Positions 6,805 to 15,736 of a DNA stretch of 64,000 bases are shown here, one piece after another (the first letter of the stretch is position 1; each line of letters starts with the position of its first letter). This stretch comes from Candidatus Protochlamydia phocaeensis (GTDB lineage Bacteria > Chlamydiota > Chlamydiia > Chlamydiales > Parachlamydiaceae). The stretch is from the NCBI RefSeq assembly GCF_001545115.1, contig NZ_FCNU01000007.1, forward strand, positions 478,759 to 542,758. Direction: 5' to 3'. The notes under the pieces were generated by a model that did no database searches, was not told the origin of the DNA, and worked only from the letters and a program-made list of their open reading frames with translations. Both the position numbers and the translations under genes were made by a program.

Positions 6805-9800
6805 CTACGCTTTCTTTAAGTTGGATTCTCCGTTATGAGGAAGCTGGTTTTCCTTGTTGTGGAAATACAGCATAACGGGCGAAGCGATAAAGAGCGAAGA
6901 TAGTGTTCCAATGAGCACACCTATTGTCATGACCAACGAGAAGGCAAAAATAGATTGTCCGCCTAGTAGAACCAAAGCTAGCAAGACGAGCAATGTAGTT
7001 CCGGAAGTCATGATTGTACGGCTAAGCGTGACGTTCAAAGCATGATTGATAATGTCTCTAAACGACATGCGTCGCATAATCTTCATATCTTCACGGATAC
7101 GGTCAAATACAATAATGGTATCGTTCAAGGAATAACCGATAATGGTCATAATCGCGCCTACCACCTGCAGGTCAATTTGAACGGCAAATCCCATGGCATG
7201 GAATAAGGCTAGAACACCCAGCGTAATGACGACATCATGAACAAGTCCCACTACCGCACCGATAGCAAATTTAAACTCGAAACGGAAAGTGATGTAGATC
7301 AAAATGGAAATTAAAGCCGCCCCTAGGGCAAAGATGGCATTGTTTCTCATCGCATCAGAGAATTGCCCGCTCATAATTGTCCAATTCTTTTGCAGGTTAG
7401 CCAATTGAGAAGGCTGAACTTGCAATCCACTATCCTGTAGAGTTTTAACCACCCAATCCAAGCGAGGATCTTTTTGGTAGTCATAAGCATATTTGCCTTC
7501 CGCGTTCATCTCAGGCATTTGATAGAAAGGATGCCCTTTCTCATCCATGCTGGTTCCCAATTGAATGCGCAACTGGTTGGGATGGCTTAGCTCACGCACT
7601 TCGAAGTCACGGCGCGATGCTCCATGATCTAAGAAAGCATTGATGGCTTCTAAGCGATAGTTAGGATGATTGGGTTTCTCCATCAAATCCACTGTTAACG
7701 AATAGCCGCCGGTAAAGTCCATGCCAAAAATCGTCTTGCGCTCGGATATCAAGAAATACGTCCCAACCGTCATCACAATTAAAGAGATGACAATGGCTTT
7801 CTTAGCTTGTGCCAAGAAATCGAAATGCGTTTCTTTTAAGAACTGAGCCATGGACAAGTGCTTGTGCTCTGGATTTCTGACCCAGCCGGCAAAGAAATAA
7901 CGCGTCATGAACAAGGCTGTGAACATAGACGAAATAATACCAATGATCAACGTGACGGCAAATCCTTTGATAGGTCCTGAATCGAATTGAATCAAAATCA
8001 AAGCAGCAATAATCGTTGTGATATTGGAGTCAATGATCGCACTAAATGCCTTGCGATAACCTGCTTGGATAGCAGAGGCAATGCGGCCCGAAAGCTTGAA
8101 CTCTTCACGTATTCTCTCGAAAACAAGAACGTTTGCATCGACTGCCATTCCAATTGTCAATACAATACCTGCAATACCCGGCAGAGTCAATGCTGCACCT
8201 AAGTTTTGCAGAACTCCCCACATAATGAAGATATTTAGCAAGACGGCGCAAGATGCAACCAAGCCTGCAAAGCGGTAATAAGCGACCATAGCCACAACAA
8301 CTAAAACTAGAGCGGTAGCAGAAGCAAAGATTCCCTTTGTACGCTCTTCTTGTCCTAATTCCGGACTGACGTTTTCTTCCGACAGAATGCGTGGAGTGAA
8401 GCTTAACGATCCTGCTTTCAAATCGGCCGCTAGCTGATTGACTTCTCTTTGAGAGAAACGGCCGCTGATCGTTCCCCCATCACGCAAAGGCGAATTCAAT
8501 GAAGGGGATGTAATAATGCTGCCATTAAGAATCACAGCCATACGCCATCCTCGGCCATGAGAATACGTCTCTTTTGGCGTACCAGAAATCTTATCTTCTG
8601 CAAATTGCGATGTCCAGGCATAGAAATCATCCCTTGGACTTCCGCTTCCCTTCTCTTGAGAGCCTTCGTAAGAACGCTTGACTCCAAAAGTCAGAATATT
8701 GCCCTGCGTAGAATCGTAGCCCGCTTGAATATTTTCCAAGCTTGATCCTTCTAGCGCATAGTTGTGGAAGACAACTAAAAGAGGATGCGTTTGATTATCC
8801 CATTCGGCCGAATCGCCGCCTCTAAAGATGGCAATCGCGGAAAGGGTATCATCGAAATGAGAGCTGACCGATTTCTCTTTTGGGTTAGCTAAACGCAGAC
8901 CATGGTCGTAAAGCAGCTTCGCTGTATCGCTACGTGGACGCAAGCTAACAAGCTCGTCATTGGCATCACCGCCTAAATGCTGCCAAGCAATTTCATTAAT
9001 GCTGTCGATATCTTTGCGGTTAGTGACAACAGCTTCATTCCAAATATCTTGCAAGAATTGATTGACAGCGCCTGCCAGAGTTGGATTGTTCGGAGTGAAC
9101 TTTTCGTTGACCACATGGAAATACATAGCCGAAGCTTTAACAAGATCTGCCGCAGACAAGTTCTGAGAACCAGGGAAATCTAAGAGAATATTGGAATTCT
9201 CAATACGGATGGTTCTTTCCGATACACCCATCTTATTGATGCGGTTATACAGCTCGTTAACAGCTTGCTTAAGATCTTCCGGATTTGTCACTGGACGTCC
9301 ATTCTGATCCAACAGGCCAATGCGAACCGTCTTTCCGCCCGATAAATCCAATCCCCACTTAAGAATTTTGCGGTCATCTCCTCGGAAATATTTCACCGCG
9401 CTCAATTTAAAGTTTTCCCAATAAACGTTCTTAGTTGGAGCTGGAACTGTATAACGGCTTGTCAAGTTTAAATCGACTTGAGCCGCATGATAAGCCTCTC
9501 TCCACTTTAATAGGTCTTCCTGGCTCTGATCCTCAATCTTATTCAGCGTCAAGAGGCGCTGTTCGACATCGGAAAAATCCAAGACAGCAAAACGCTTACT
9601 GCCTTTCACCATAAAATCTTCACGCGTGCCTTTTAACAAGGTGCTGTAGTAGTCATTTAACTCAAAAATGTAATCCTTGCTAAACTCTTTTGGCATATTA
9701 AAAGCAGAACCGGGGTAACCGATAAAGCCCATTTGCTGCAAAATCGTATTAAGCTGATTAAAGTCGCTAGCCAATGTCTGATTGTCAGCGGCTTCTGGTG

Positions 9801-11364
9801 CCTCTTGGTATTTTTGTACAATAGCATCCATTCCTTTAGCAATGACATAAATCGAGCCATTGCGAAAACCAGTCGGAGCTGCCGTGTTGTACATGGCAGG
9901 GGCATAGACGACCAATCCCAGCTTCTGTTCTTCGGGCTTTAGCGTCTTATAGGTATCATAGGAACGGACAGGATAGGCATCACGGATCAAATCGGTGTGC
10001 GTAGGGACCCAAGACAGCAACAGCTGATCCATGATCTGCTGTGTACGCTTATTAGCTAAATGGCCCAAATTAAGCGTCAGATAGCTTTGGCTGTTTGTCA
10101 ATGTATCCAAGTCCACAACGAAAGTATCTTCGCTTGGCTTAAAGCTCTCGTCCGACAAACGGGCAATACGGGCAACGTCGTTGATCAAATATTGGCTTAT
10201 TCTTTCTTTTAAGAAAGCGTCTTTTTCCGTTTTACCTTCCAGATTGCGAATCGCTTGCACATCATCATAAAGATTAATGGCCAACTGACTGTTGTCCCAA
10301 TTAATGGTCAATCCTTTAATAAAAGGATGATAGCCTGTCAAATCTATGTATTGAATCTGGCTGTTTGGCGTTCCTTTAGCAAGCATTTCTTGGATATTTT
10401 CTATTGTCAAAGGAGATTTGCCTTTTTGGAAATCAGCCGTATTTTTACGGACAATATTGATAGCCGAGTCCAAGGCTTGCGCTTGATTTGTTAAAACAGC
10501 CAAATGCTGCTCTTGCGAACTATCTAAGCCTTGCGCTTTCTCTTTGCGAAGACCATCGCGCTGGTCTTTTACTTTCTTAGCAAGTGTTTCCATTTTGGAT
10601 AGGAACTTCTGAACAAGCCCGTCTCCCTCTTTGGCTGAAATCTGCGCAAAGCTTGCATAGTAGCGTTTTGTAATAGGATTGCTGCGCCCCAGCACATTGT
10701 CCATATCGACAATTTCCTTAGCTAAAGCAATAACAGCTTCTTCATAGCCGGCATCTGCCCGATTATCATTGACTATTGCCAACATTTGCAAGGCTGCCCT
10801 GCTAGGTCCGCCGACCGCTAAAGCCACTTGGGTCGCACGATCGTTCACAATATCACGATAAAAATCGGCTATTTTATTATCCGCTGCATATTTGGGCGTA
10901 AATTGGAAAAGTTGATCGATTTCGCTCGGATCAAGATGAAGAGCAATATTACGTTGAACTAAAACGGTGGCGACATCCGAGTTGGCAGACTCAGAGCTGA
11001 GTTCTAACTGAGCTGGAGTAAAGGGAATTAAGGCTCCGGCTCGAGGTAAAAACCGCTTGAATAGATCAGCGTCTTGTTCGTTTTTAAAAGAAACTTGAAA
11101 AAGTCCACTATTGGTAGGGACGAGGTCGATAGAGGTTGGTTTCACCCCTAGCAAGCGGCAGAACGAATATAACCATTCTTTAGAGTCCACCTCAATTTGG
11201 TTGACGCGATCAATGATAGCCGAAGCGATCTTTTCTGCTCGAGGAGCGTCAATCGGAGATTTAAGAGGTTTAGAATAAAAAAATAGAGTAGGCAGAATGT
11301 TATAAAGCGTGATGACCAAGACGGCAACAATTAGGTAAAATTGCCAACGCTTCTGTTTTTCCAT
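6805..11364 (-). CDS. secDF: Fused protein-export membrane protein SecD-SecF
   Basis: 1519 residues. SecDF is an accessory of the SecYEG translocon that uses the proton gradient to pull proteins to the periplasmic side. After a first membrane helix (about 8-28) comes a long extension of some 640 residues not found in enterobacterial SecD. The conserved SecD part starts near 665 (KWGLDLSGGKTVRIGL), includes the P1 domain, and ends with helices carrying GMAVDANVLVFERIREEF near 1075. The SecF part begins near 1190 with IFGMDFTGGYSL and includes SLNDTIIVFDRIREDM near 1412. Both halves keep the D and R residues of the proton path. Fusion plus a long N-terminal region is typical of chlamydiae. A terminator follows, and the gene appears monocistronic. 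Confidence 0.95.
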   Translation of the reverse strand: MEKQKRWQFYLIVAVLVITLYNILPTLFFYSKPLKSPIDAPRAEKIASAIIDRVNQIEVDSKEWLYSFCRLLGVKPTSIDLVPTNSGLFQVSFKNEQDADLFKRFLPRAGALIPFTPAQLELSSESANSDVATVLVQRNIALHLDPSEIDQLFQFTPKYAADNKIADFYRDIVNDRATQVALAVGGPSRAALQMLAIVNDNRADAGYEEAVIALAKEIVDMDNVLGRSNPITKRYYASFAQISAKEGDGLVQKFLSKMETLAKKVKDQRDGLRKEKAQGLDSSQEQHLAVLTNQAQALDSAINIVRKNTADFQKGKSPLTIENIQEMLAKGTPNSQIQYIDLTGYHPFIKGLTINWDNSQLAINLYDDVQAIRNLEGKTEKDAFLKERISQYLINDVARIARLSDESFKPSEDTFVVDLDTLTNSQSYLTLNLGHLANKRTQQIMDQLLLSWVPTHTDLIRDAYPVRSYDTYKTLKPEEQKLGLVVYAPAMYNTAAPTGFRNGSIYVIAKGMDAIVQKYQEAPEAADNQTLASDFNQLNTILQQMGFIGYPGSAFNMPKEFSKDYIFELNDYYSTLLKGTREDFMVKGSKRFAVLDFSDVEQRLLTLNKIEDQSQEDLLKWREAYHAAQVDLNLTSRYTVPAPTKNVYWENFKLSAVKYFRGDDRKILKWGLDLSGGKTVRIGLLDQNGRPVTNPEDLKQAVNELYNRINKMGVSERTIRIENSNILLDFPGSQNLSAADLVKASAMYFHVVNEKFTPNNPTLAGAVNQFLQDIWNEAVVTNRKDIDSINEIAWQHLGGDANDELVSLRPRSDTAKLLYDHGLRLANPKEKSVSSHFDDTLSAIAIFRGGDSAEWDNQTHPLLVVFHNYALEGSSLENIQAGYDSTQGNILTFGVKRSYEGSQEKGSGSPRDDFYAWTSQFAEDKISGTPKETYSHGRGWRMAVILNGSIITSPSLNSPLRDGGTISGRFSQREVNQLAADLKAGSLSFTPRILSEENVSPELGQEERTKGIFASATALVLVVVAMVAYYRFAGLVASCAVLLNIFIMWGVLQNLGAALTLPGIAGIVLTIGMAVDANVLVFERIREEFKLSGRIASAIQAGYRKAFSAIIDSNITTIIAALILIQFDSGPIKGFAVTLIIGIISSMFTALFMTRYFFAGWVRNPEHKHLSMAQFLKETHFDFLAQAKKAIVISLIVMTVGTYFLISERKTIFGMDFTGGYSLTVDLMEKPNHPNYRLEAINAFLDHGASRRDFEVRELSHPNQLRIQLGTSMDEKGHPFYQMPEMNAEGKYAYDYQKDPRLDWVVKTLQDSGLQVQPSQLANLQKNWTIMSGQFSDAMRNNAIFALGAALISILIYITFRFEFKFAIGAVVGLVHDVVITLGVLALFHAMGFAVQIDLQVVGAIMTIIGYSLNDTIIVFDRIREDMKIMRRMSFRDIINHALNVTLSRTIMTSGTTLLVLLALVLLGGQSIFAFSLVMTIGVLIGTLSSLFIASPVMLYFHNKENQLPHNGESNLKKA

Positions 11365-11417
11365 ATTGTCATGCTTCCTTCTTGAATGTCTATTTTCCCC
11401 TCTCTTGTTCCGCGTGG

Positions 11418-11434
11418 CTGATTCCTGGAATCAG
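11418..11434. promoter_or_regulatory. 8-bp inverted repeat upstream of secDF
   Basis: CTGATTCC and GGAATCAG separated by one T, 54 bases before the secDF start. It could be an operator or a small hairpin in the leader. Apart from this and the repeat arm at 11604-11657, the 345-base gap between secDF and the next gene holds nothing I recognise. Confidence 0.35.
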
Positions 11435-11603
11435 AGTAGGACCAAGCCAAACAAAATTAAAGGAAAATTTACTGTGAATGAATGTGGAACATCTTAGATA
11501 AAAGAAGAAGCATAACAAATCATTATGCATTCTGTCTACATAAAATCAAATGATATTAACTTAATTTGAAAATAAGCAATAGACTAGACAATTTGAATGC
11601 TAG

Positions 11604-11657
11604 GGGCATGTCCCTAAATTCTTAATGGCCTAAATTCGCGTTCCTTTCTCCCATTAG
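11604..11657 (+). repeat. Palindromic intergenic repeat, half-copy
   Basis: One arm only: GTCCCTAAATTCTTAATGGC, then CTAAATTCGCGTTCCTTTC and TCCCATTAGG. It fits the family consensus (TAATGGCCTAGATTCGAG, then TTCTTTTCCCTAGG). No mate arm is visible before the gene end at 11710. Confidence 0.65.
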
Positions 11658-11709
11658 GCTATTATAAATGTAGCGATACGCCCACGGACATATTCCCAAG
11701 ACTTTATTC

Positions 11710-12933
11710 TTATAAACCCTTTCTTGGAGAATGATAACCTATGACCATCAAACTAATATCGTCCAGCGGAGGCTTATCCTTCGAAAAAGCTTTCAAGTCC
11801 AAACAAACGGCTTCCACTATTTCCGCCGAAGAACGATGCTTAACGCTTTCCAATAAAGCACAAAAACGCTCTTCGCCGTATAAATCACAATCCTGATTTG
11901 AATATTCAATAATTCCATCCGTATACAAAACAATCTTATCCCCTTCTTCTAAAAAAATAGTCTCCGCATGGCATGCGGATTCCACGGGATTAATCCCTAT
12001 AGCCGAATCTTCCCCAGATAAAAGTTCTAATTGGCGCCGGCAATGAAGAAGAATGGCCGGCGGATGCCCTCCGCTTGTATAGCTTAACGCTCTCGTTTGA
12101 ACATTCAAAACCATATAAAAAATAGTAAAAAACTCATTGAATCGCTCAAAAGGAAATTCCTTATTGAGTTCATCCATTATTGCTTTGGGCGAAGCCAATT
12201 TATTAATTGTTGACTCAGCAAGAAAACCGCTATATTGATGAAAGAATTGCGAAATAGAAACCGCAACCATCGCCGAGTGCACTCCATGCCCGCTCACATC
12301 CAATATATAAAAGGCAACAAGAGCTTCGTTAATGGGAATGATATTAAAAATATCTCCTCCCACTAAATTACAGGGAGAACAGACCCAATTAATATCTAAA
12401 TCATTTATTTTTAATTGCTTAGAAGGAAGCAGACTAGATTGAATAGAGGCAGCGACTTGCAAATCCTCGTCCAGATATTTTTGCTTTTCGACCAGCTCTG
12501 CATTTTTCTCCTTAAGTTCTTTCGATAAAGCACTGATTTTCAAGTGGGTTTGAACGCGGGCCAAGAGCTCGCCCTTATCGCTTGCCCGTGTAATAAAGTC
12601 CACCCCTCCCATTTCTAGCCCCTGGATCTTATCCATTGGTTGGGTCAAAGAGGAAAGAAAAATGACGGGAATATCTTTAGTAAGAGGATTTTGTTTTAAT
12701 TGTTCGCAAACTTGGTAACCATTAAGGCCTGGCATGACAATATCAAGCAAGATTAAATCAGGAGAAGCCTTTACAGCCTGTTCCATTCCCGAAAAGCCAT
12801 CTTCAGCTTCAATCACTTCATATTGTTTTTCTTTTAAAAACAATGTCAGGATGTCGCGAATGTTTTCATCATCATTGATAATGAGAAGTTTTTCTTTCTT
12901 CACATTAAATCTAACCTCTATTTTTAGAATCAA
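11710..12933 (-). CDS. Receiver domain fused to SpoIIE/RsbU-type PP2C phosphatase
   Basis: 407 residues. Residues about 14-130 form a CheY-like receiver: LLIINDDENIRDIL with the acidic pair, the phosphoacceptor in PDLILLDIVMPG near 61, and the switch residues FLSS and a degenerate ITRASDKGE. A coiled-coil linker (about 140-165, KEKNAELVEKQKYLDEDLQ) leads to a SpoIIE-type phosphatase with AASIQSSLLP, GGDIFNI, FYILDVSGHGVHSAM and IVLYTDGIIE. Proteins of this kind dephosphorylate anti-sigma antagonists in partner-switching systems when their receiver is phosphorylated. It is divergent from the chemosensory operon, 350 bases away, and is a plausible output of CheA. A GTG about 30 bases downstream of the chosen ATG is an alternative start. 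Confidence 0.88.
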   Translation of the reverse strand: MILKIEVRFNVKKEKLLIINDDENIRDILTLFLKEKQYEVIEAEDGFSGMEQAVKASPDLILLDIVMPGLNGYQVCEQLKQNPLTKDIPVIFLSSLTQPMDKIQGLEMGGVDFITRASDKGELLARVQTHLKISALSKELKEKNAELVEKQKYLDEDLQVAASIQSSLLPSKQLKINDLDINWVCSPCNLVGGDIFNIIPINEALVAFYILDVSGHGVHSAMVAVSISQFFHQYSGFLAESTINKLASPKAIMDELNKEFPFERFNEFFTIFYMVLNVQTRALSYTSGGHPPAILLHCRRQLELLSGEDSAIGINPVESACHAETIFLEEGDKIVLYTDGIIEYSNQDCDLYGEERFCALLESVKHRSSAEIVEAVCLDLKAFSKDKPPLDDISLMVIGYHSPRKGL

Positions 12934-12940
12934 TCAGGCG

Positions 12941-13066
12941 TAAGAAGATGGATTAAAACCGATAATCCCTCATATTTGAGCTTATTTTTCCCTCTCAGCC
13001 AACATCAGATAACAGCCACAATCTCAAATATAGGCGATTAGGCGTTTTAATGCACTCTCCTAAGAG
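12941..13066. repeat. Palindromic intergenic repeat between the divergent SpoIIE-type gene and the che operon
   Basis: The left arm is GATTAAAACCGATAATCCC then TCATATTTGAGCTTATTTT. The right arm on the other strand is GCATTAAAACGCCTAATCGC then CTATATTTGAGATTGTG. It fills much of the 350-base intergenic region, so here it lies between two 5' ends rather than after a gene. No other signal was recognised in the gap apart from AT-rich sequence before cheW. Confidence 0.8.
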
Positions 13067-13283
13067 ACTAGCCTTAAATCCATCATGACTGGATTCAACG
13101 ACAGCCTTCTTACCTAGCTTATCTGAATACTATATTGATAGTCTGTCATTTACATTCAACGCATTTCCTATCTCTTTCCTTTATCTTAAAAAAGAATTTA
13201 CATAAAATCCGGTTCATATAGTCTTCATAAATCTTTTTAATTGTATTGGATAGAGACCGGTTGAATTTGAGAAAGGACACATC

Positions 13284-13703
13284 ATGCATGCGCTTATTTT
13301 TTTAATCGATAAACAACAATTTGCGTTTGATTTAGCGTGGATAGAAAGGGTCATACGGATTGTTGAGATTACTCCTAAGCCGCATGCGCCTTCCTCCCTT
13401 TTAGGAATGATCAATTTGCAAGGGCAAATTATTCCTGTTTTCAATCTGCGCGCTCTCATGGGGCTTCCTCAAAAAGATATAGATTTGAACGACCAATTGA
13501 TCATCTGCCAAGTGGAGAACCGAAAAATCGCTTTATGGATAGATGCCGTTAAGCAAGTGATTTCTTATTCTCACGACCAGCTTTCTCCCGCAAATGAAAT
13601 ATTTCCAAATGAGGAGGCGAGGAATTGGATTATCAAAAATGAAGACCAGATCACCTTGCTTTATGACCTTCATCAGTTATTAACATTAGAAACATCGTCA
13701 TAA
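13284..13703 (+). CDS. cheW: CheW-type coupling protein (first)
   Basis: 139 residues, the size of a single CheW SH3-like domain. It links receptors to the CheA kinase in chemosensory arrays. Visible family features are the LIFLIDKQQFAFDLAWIERVI opening, the SSLLGMINLQGQIIPVFNLR core, and ALWIDAVKQVI. It starts at ATG 13284 with GAAAGGA eight bases upstream. It is the first gene of a tightly packed eight-gene operon. In Wsp-type systems two CheW proteins flank the methyltransferase, and this one would be the WspB-like one. Confidence 0.9.
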   Translation: MHALIFLIDKQQFAFDLAWIERVIRIVEITPKPHAPSSLLGMINLQGQIIPVFNLRALMGLPQKDIDLNDQLIICQVENRKIALWIDAVKQVISYSHDQLSPANEIFPNEEARNWIIKNEDQITLLYDLHQLLTLETSS

Positions 13704-13714
13704 GGCGGCTTGAA

Positions 13715-15211
13715 ATGCTGACCAAGAAATCAATGGATATACCTGAAGAGATATACGAGCGCTTGATTCAACATTTAAATAAAGAAATAGGCCTTTATTT
13801 TTCTAAAAGGAATAAGAAGGATTTAGAGAAAAAATTGCAGCTTGCCGTCAAGGAGTTTGGATTTGAAGATCCTTTGGCTTGTATTGAATGGCTATTGCGG
13901 TCTCCTCTTCATAAAGAACAAATCGATATTTTAGCCCGTTATCTGACAATCGGCGAAACCTATTTCTTCCGCGATCCACATTTTTTTGCTCTTCTGGAAA
14001 ATAAAATATTGCCCGGCATCATTCAAGCTCATCAAAAAACAGATAAAACCATACGTATTTGGTCTGCGGCTTGCGCAACAGGCGAAGAGCCTTATTCTAT
14101 TGCCATCCTACTCCATCGGCTTATCCCCAAAATAGAAGACTGGAATATTCATATTATTGCAACGGACATCAATACGGGTTTTCTAATTAAAGCGCAACGC
14201 GCCCACTATACCTCTTGGTCGTTTCGATCCACTCCTCCCCCTATTATTAAGAACTATTTTGTTGAAAACAAAAAAGATGAATTTGCCCTTATTCCCGCTA
14301 TTCGCTCCTTAGTCAAATTTAGCTTTTTTAATCTCATGAATTTTCCTTATCACGAAATGCATAGAGAGCTCAATCATTTCGATCTTATCGTTTGCCATAA
14401 CGTTTTGATCTATTTTTCTCCCGCACAAGTGAAGAAAATTATTCACAGCCTTGTTCAATCCCTTGCGGATGGGGGCTGGCTAAGCGTCTCATCCGTTGAA
14501 GTGCCGTTTGTAGAAGATCCGTATCTTAAGGCAATTTCGCATCAGAACGTCACGATTTTTAAGAAAACATTATCTAAAGACCCTCTCTTGGCAGCCACGC
14601 CTGCCCTTCCGGCCATTCCCCCCCCGTCCAAGCCATCTTCCCTTTCTCCTCCGGCTTTTAAGGCACCGCCCCAGCAACCAAACAAGCGGGAAGAGTTTTA
14701 TGAAACTTGTCTTTCTCTTTATCAAGCTGGAAAATATGAAGAGACGACAAGGCTGCTTAACCAGCTTCTAACCCCTTACCTTCAGCAAAGTCAAATTTTA
14801 AAAGATAAAATAAAAGAGATTAAGCTTCTCATTCGCGCCTATGCTAATCAAGGCCGCTTGGATTTGGCCCAAGTATGGTGCGAAAAAGGATTGCTGGTCA
14901 ATAAATTCGATCCTTTGCTCCATTACGCTTATGCCACTATTTTGCAAGAAAAGGGCAATCTCGAAAAAGCCCTTCAGGCCCTTAAGACAGCTTTATATTT
15001 AGATCCGGATTTAATCGCCGCTCATTTTTTGGCCGGCATTATTCTAATTAGACAACAAGATAGGGAAACAGCAAATGTTTATTTGCGAAATGTATTAAAA
15101 CTTCTTAGTCATCGCCCTGCTGAAGAAATTGTTCCTGGAACAGAAGACATGTCCGCCGCAAGATTAACCGAAATCGTGAAAGAATTGGTTAAGGAGAGCG
15201 TAAATGAATGA
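13715..15211 (+). CDS. cheR: CheR-type receptor methyltransferase with C-terminal TPR domain
   Basis: 498 residues. Residues about 1-80 form the CheR N-terminal helical domain. The SAM-dependent methyltransferase follows with GETYFFRDPHFF near 87, RIWSAACATGEEPYSIAI near 110 (SAM site), IIATDIN near 150 and FDLIVCHNVLIYF near 222. A proline-rich linker (about 290-320) leads to tetratricopeptide repeats (about 325-480, e.g. LLHYAYATILQEKGNLEKAL). It would methylate glutamates on the two MCPs downstream. CheR with C-terminal TPRs is the WspC/FrzF-type form, not the E. coli form. It overlaps the next gene by eight bases, and both are translated in the same direction. Confidence 0.92.
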   Translation: MLTKKSMDIPEEIYERLIQHLNKEIGLYFSKRNKKDLEKKLQLAVKEFGFEDPLACIEWLLRSPLHKEQIDILARYLTIGETYFFRDPHFFALLENKILPGIIQAHQKTDKTIRIWSAACATGEEPYSIAILLHRLIPKIEDWNIHIIATDINTGFLIKAQRAHYTSWSFRSTPPPIIKNYFVENKKDEFALIPAIRSLVKFSFFNLMNFPYHEMHRELNHFDLIVCHNVLIYFSPAQVKKIIHSLVQSLADGGWLSVSSVEVPFVEDPYLKAISHQNVTIFKKTLSKDPLLAATPALPAIPPPSKPSSLSPPAFKAPPQQPNKREEFYETCLSLYQAGKYEETTRLLNQLLTPYLQQSQILKDKIKEIKLLIRAYANQGRLDLAQVWCEKGLLVNKFDPLLHYAYATILQEKGNLEKALQALKTALYLDPDLIAAHFLAGIILIRQQDRETANVYLRNVLKLLSHRPAEEIVPGTEDMSAARLTEIVKELVKESVNE

Positions 15212-15719
15212 TAATAAAAAACAAGACATTCTAAAGGCAAGAGCCAGAAAACTCGCACAGCAAGAAAAAGAAAAGCAAGCAGGCCTAGCCATCGATGTCA
15301 TCAAATTTCAGCTTGCCAAAGAAAGCTATGCGATTGAATTAAAATATGTTAAAGAAGTTTATCCTTTAAAAGACTACGCGCGCTTGCCCGGCGTTCCCCC
15401 CTTTGTTTTTGGCCTGATCAATGTCAGAAGGCGCATTATTTCAGTCATTGATTTGCGGGTTTTCTTTGACTTATCTATGCCTCAAGACACAACGGGGGAA
15501 AAAGTCATTATTCTAGAAAACGAAAATATGTCTTTTGCCATTCGCACGGATAAAATTTCTGAAGTGCTCTCCATTCCTTTAGATCAAATTCAACCGCCTC
15601 CGCCTACTCTAACAGGCATGCGCCAAGAATTCTTAAAAGGCCTGACAGCAGACGGCACCGTCATCTTGGATGGCAACAAGTTATTATCTGCTCCGAAGCT
15701 AATAGTAGAAGAGAAATAG
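15204..15719 (+). CDS. cheW: CheW-type coupling protein (second)
   Basis: 171 residues: a charged N-terminal extension of about 30 residues (KARARKLAQQEKEKQ) then a CheW domain (VIKFQLAKESYAIELKYVKE, LPGVPPFVFGLINVRRRIIS, VIDLRVFF, AIRTDKISEVL, FLKGLTADGTVILDG). In position and order (between cheR and cheA) it matches WspD. The extension distinguishes it from the first CheW and may let it bind a different receptor or the kinase. It is 17 bases upstream of cheA. Confidence 0.9.
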   Translation: MNDNKKQDILKARARKLAQQEKEKQAGLAIDVIKFQLAKESYAIELKYVKEVYPLKDYARLPGVPPFVFGLINVRRRIISVIDLRVFFDLSMPQDTTGEKVIILENENMSFAIRTDKISEVLSIPLDQIQPPPPTLTGMRQEFLKGLTADGTVILDGNKLLSAPKLIVEEK

Positions 15720-15736
15720 AAAGATGAGGCGCTACA

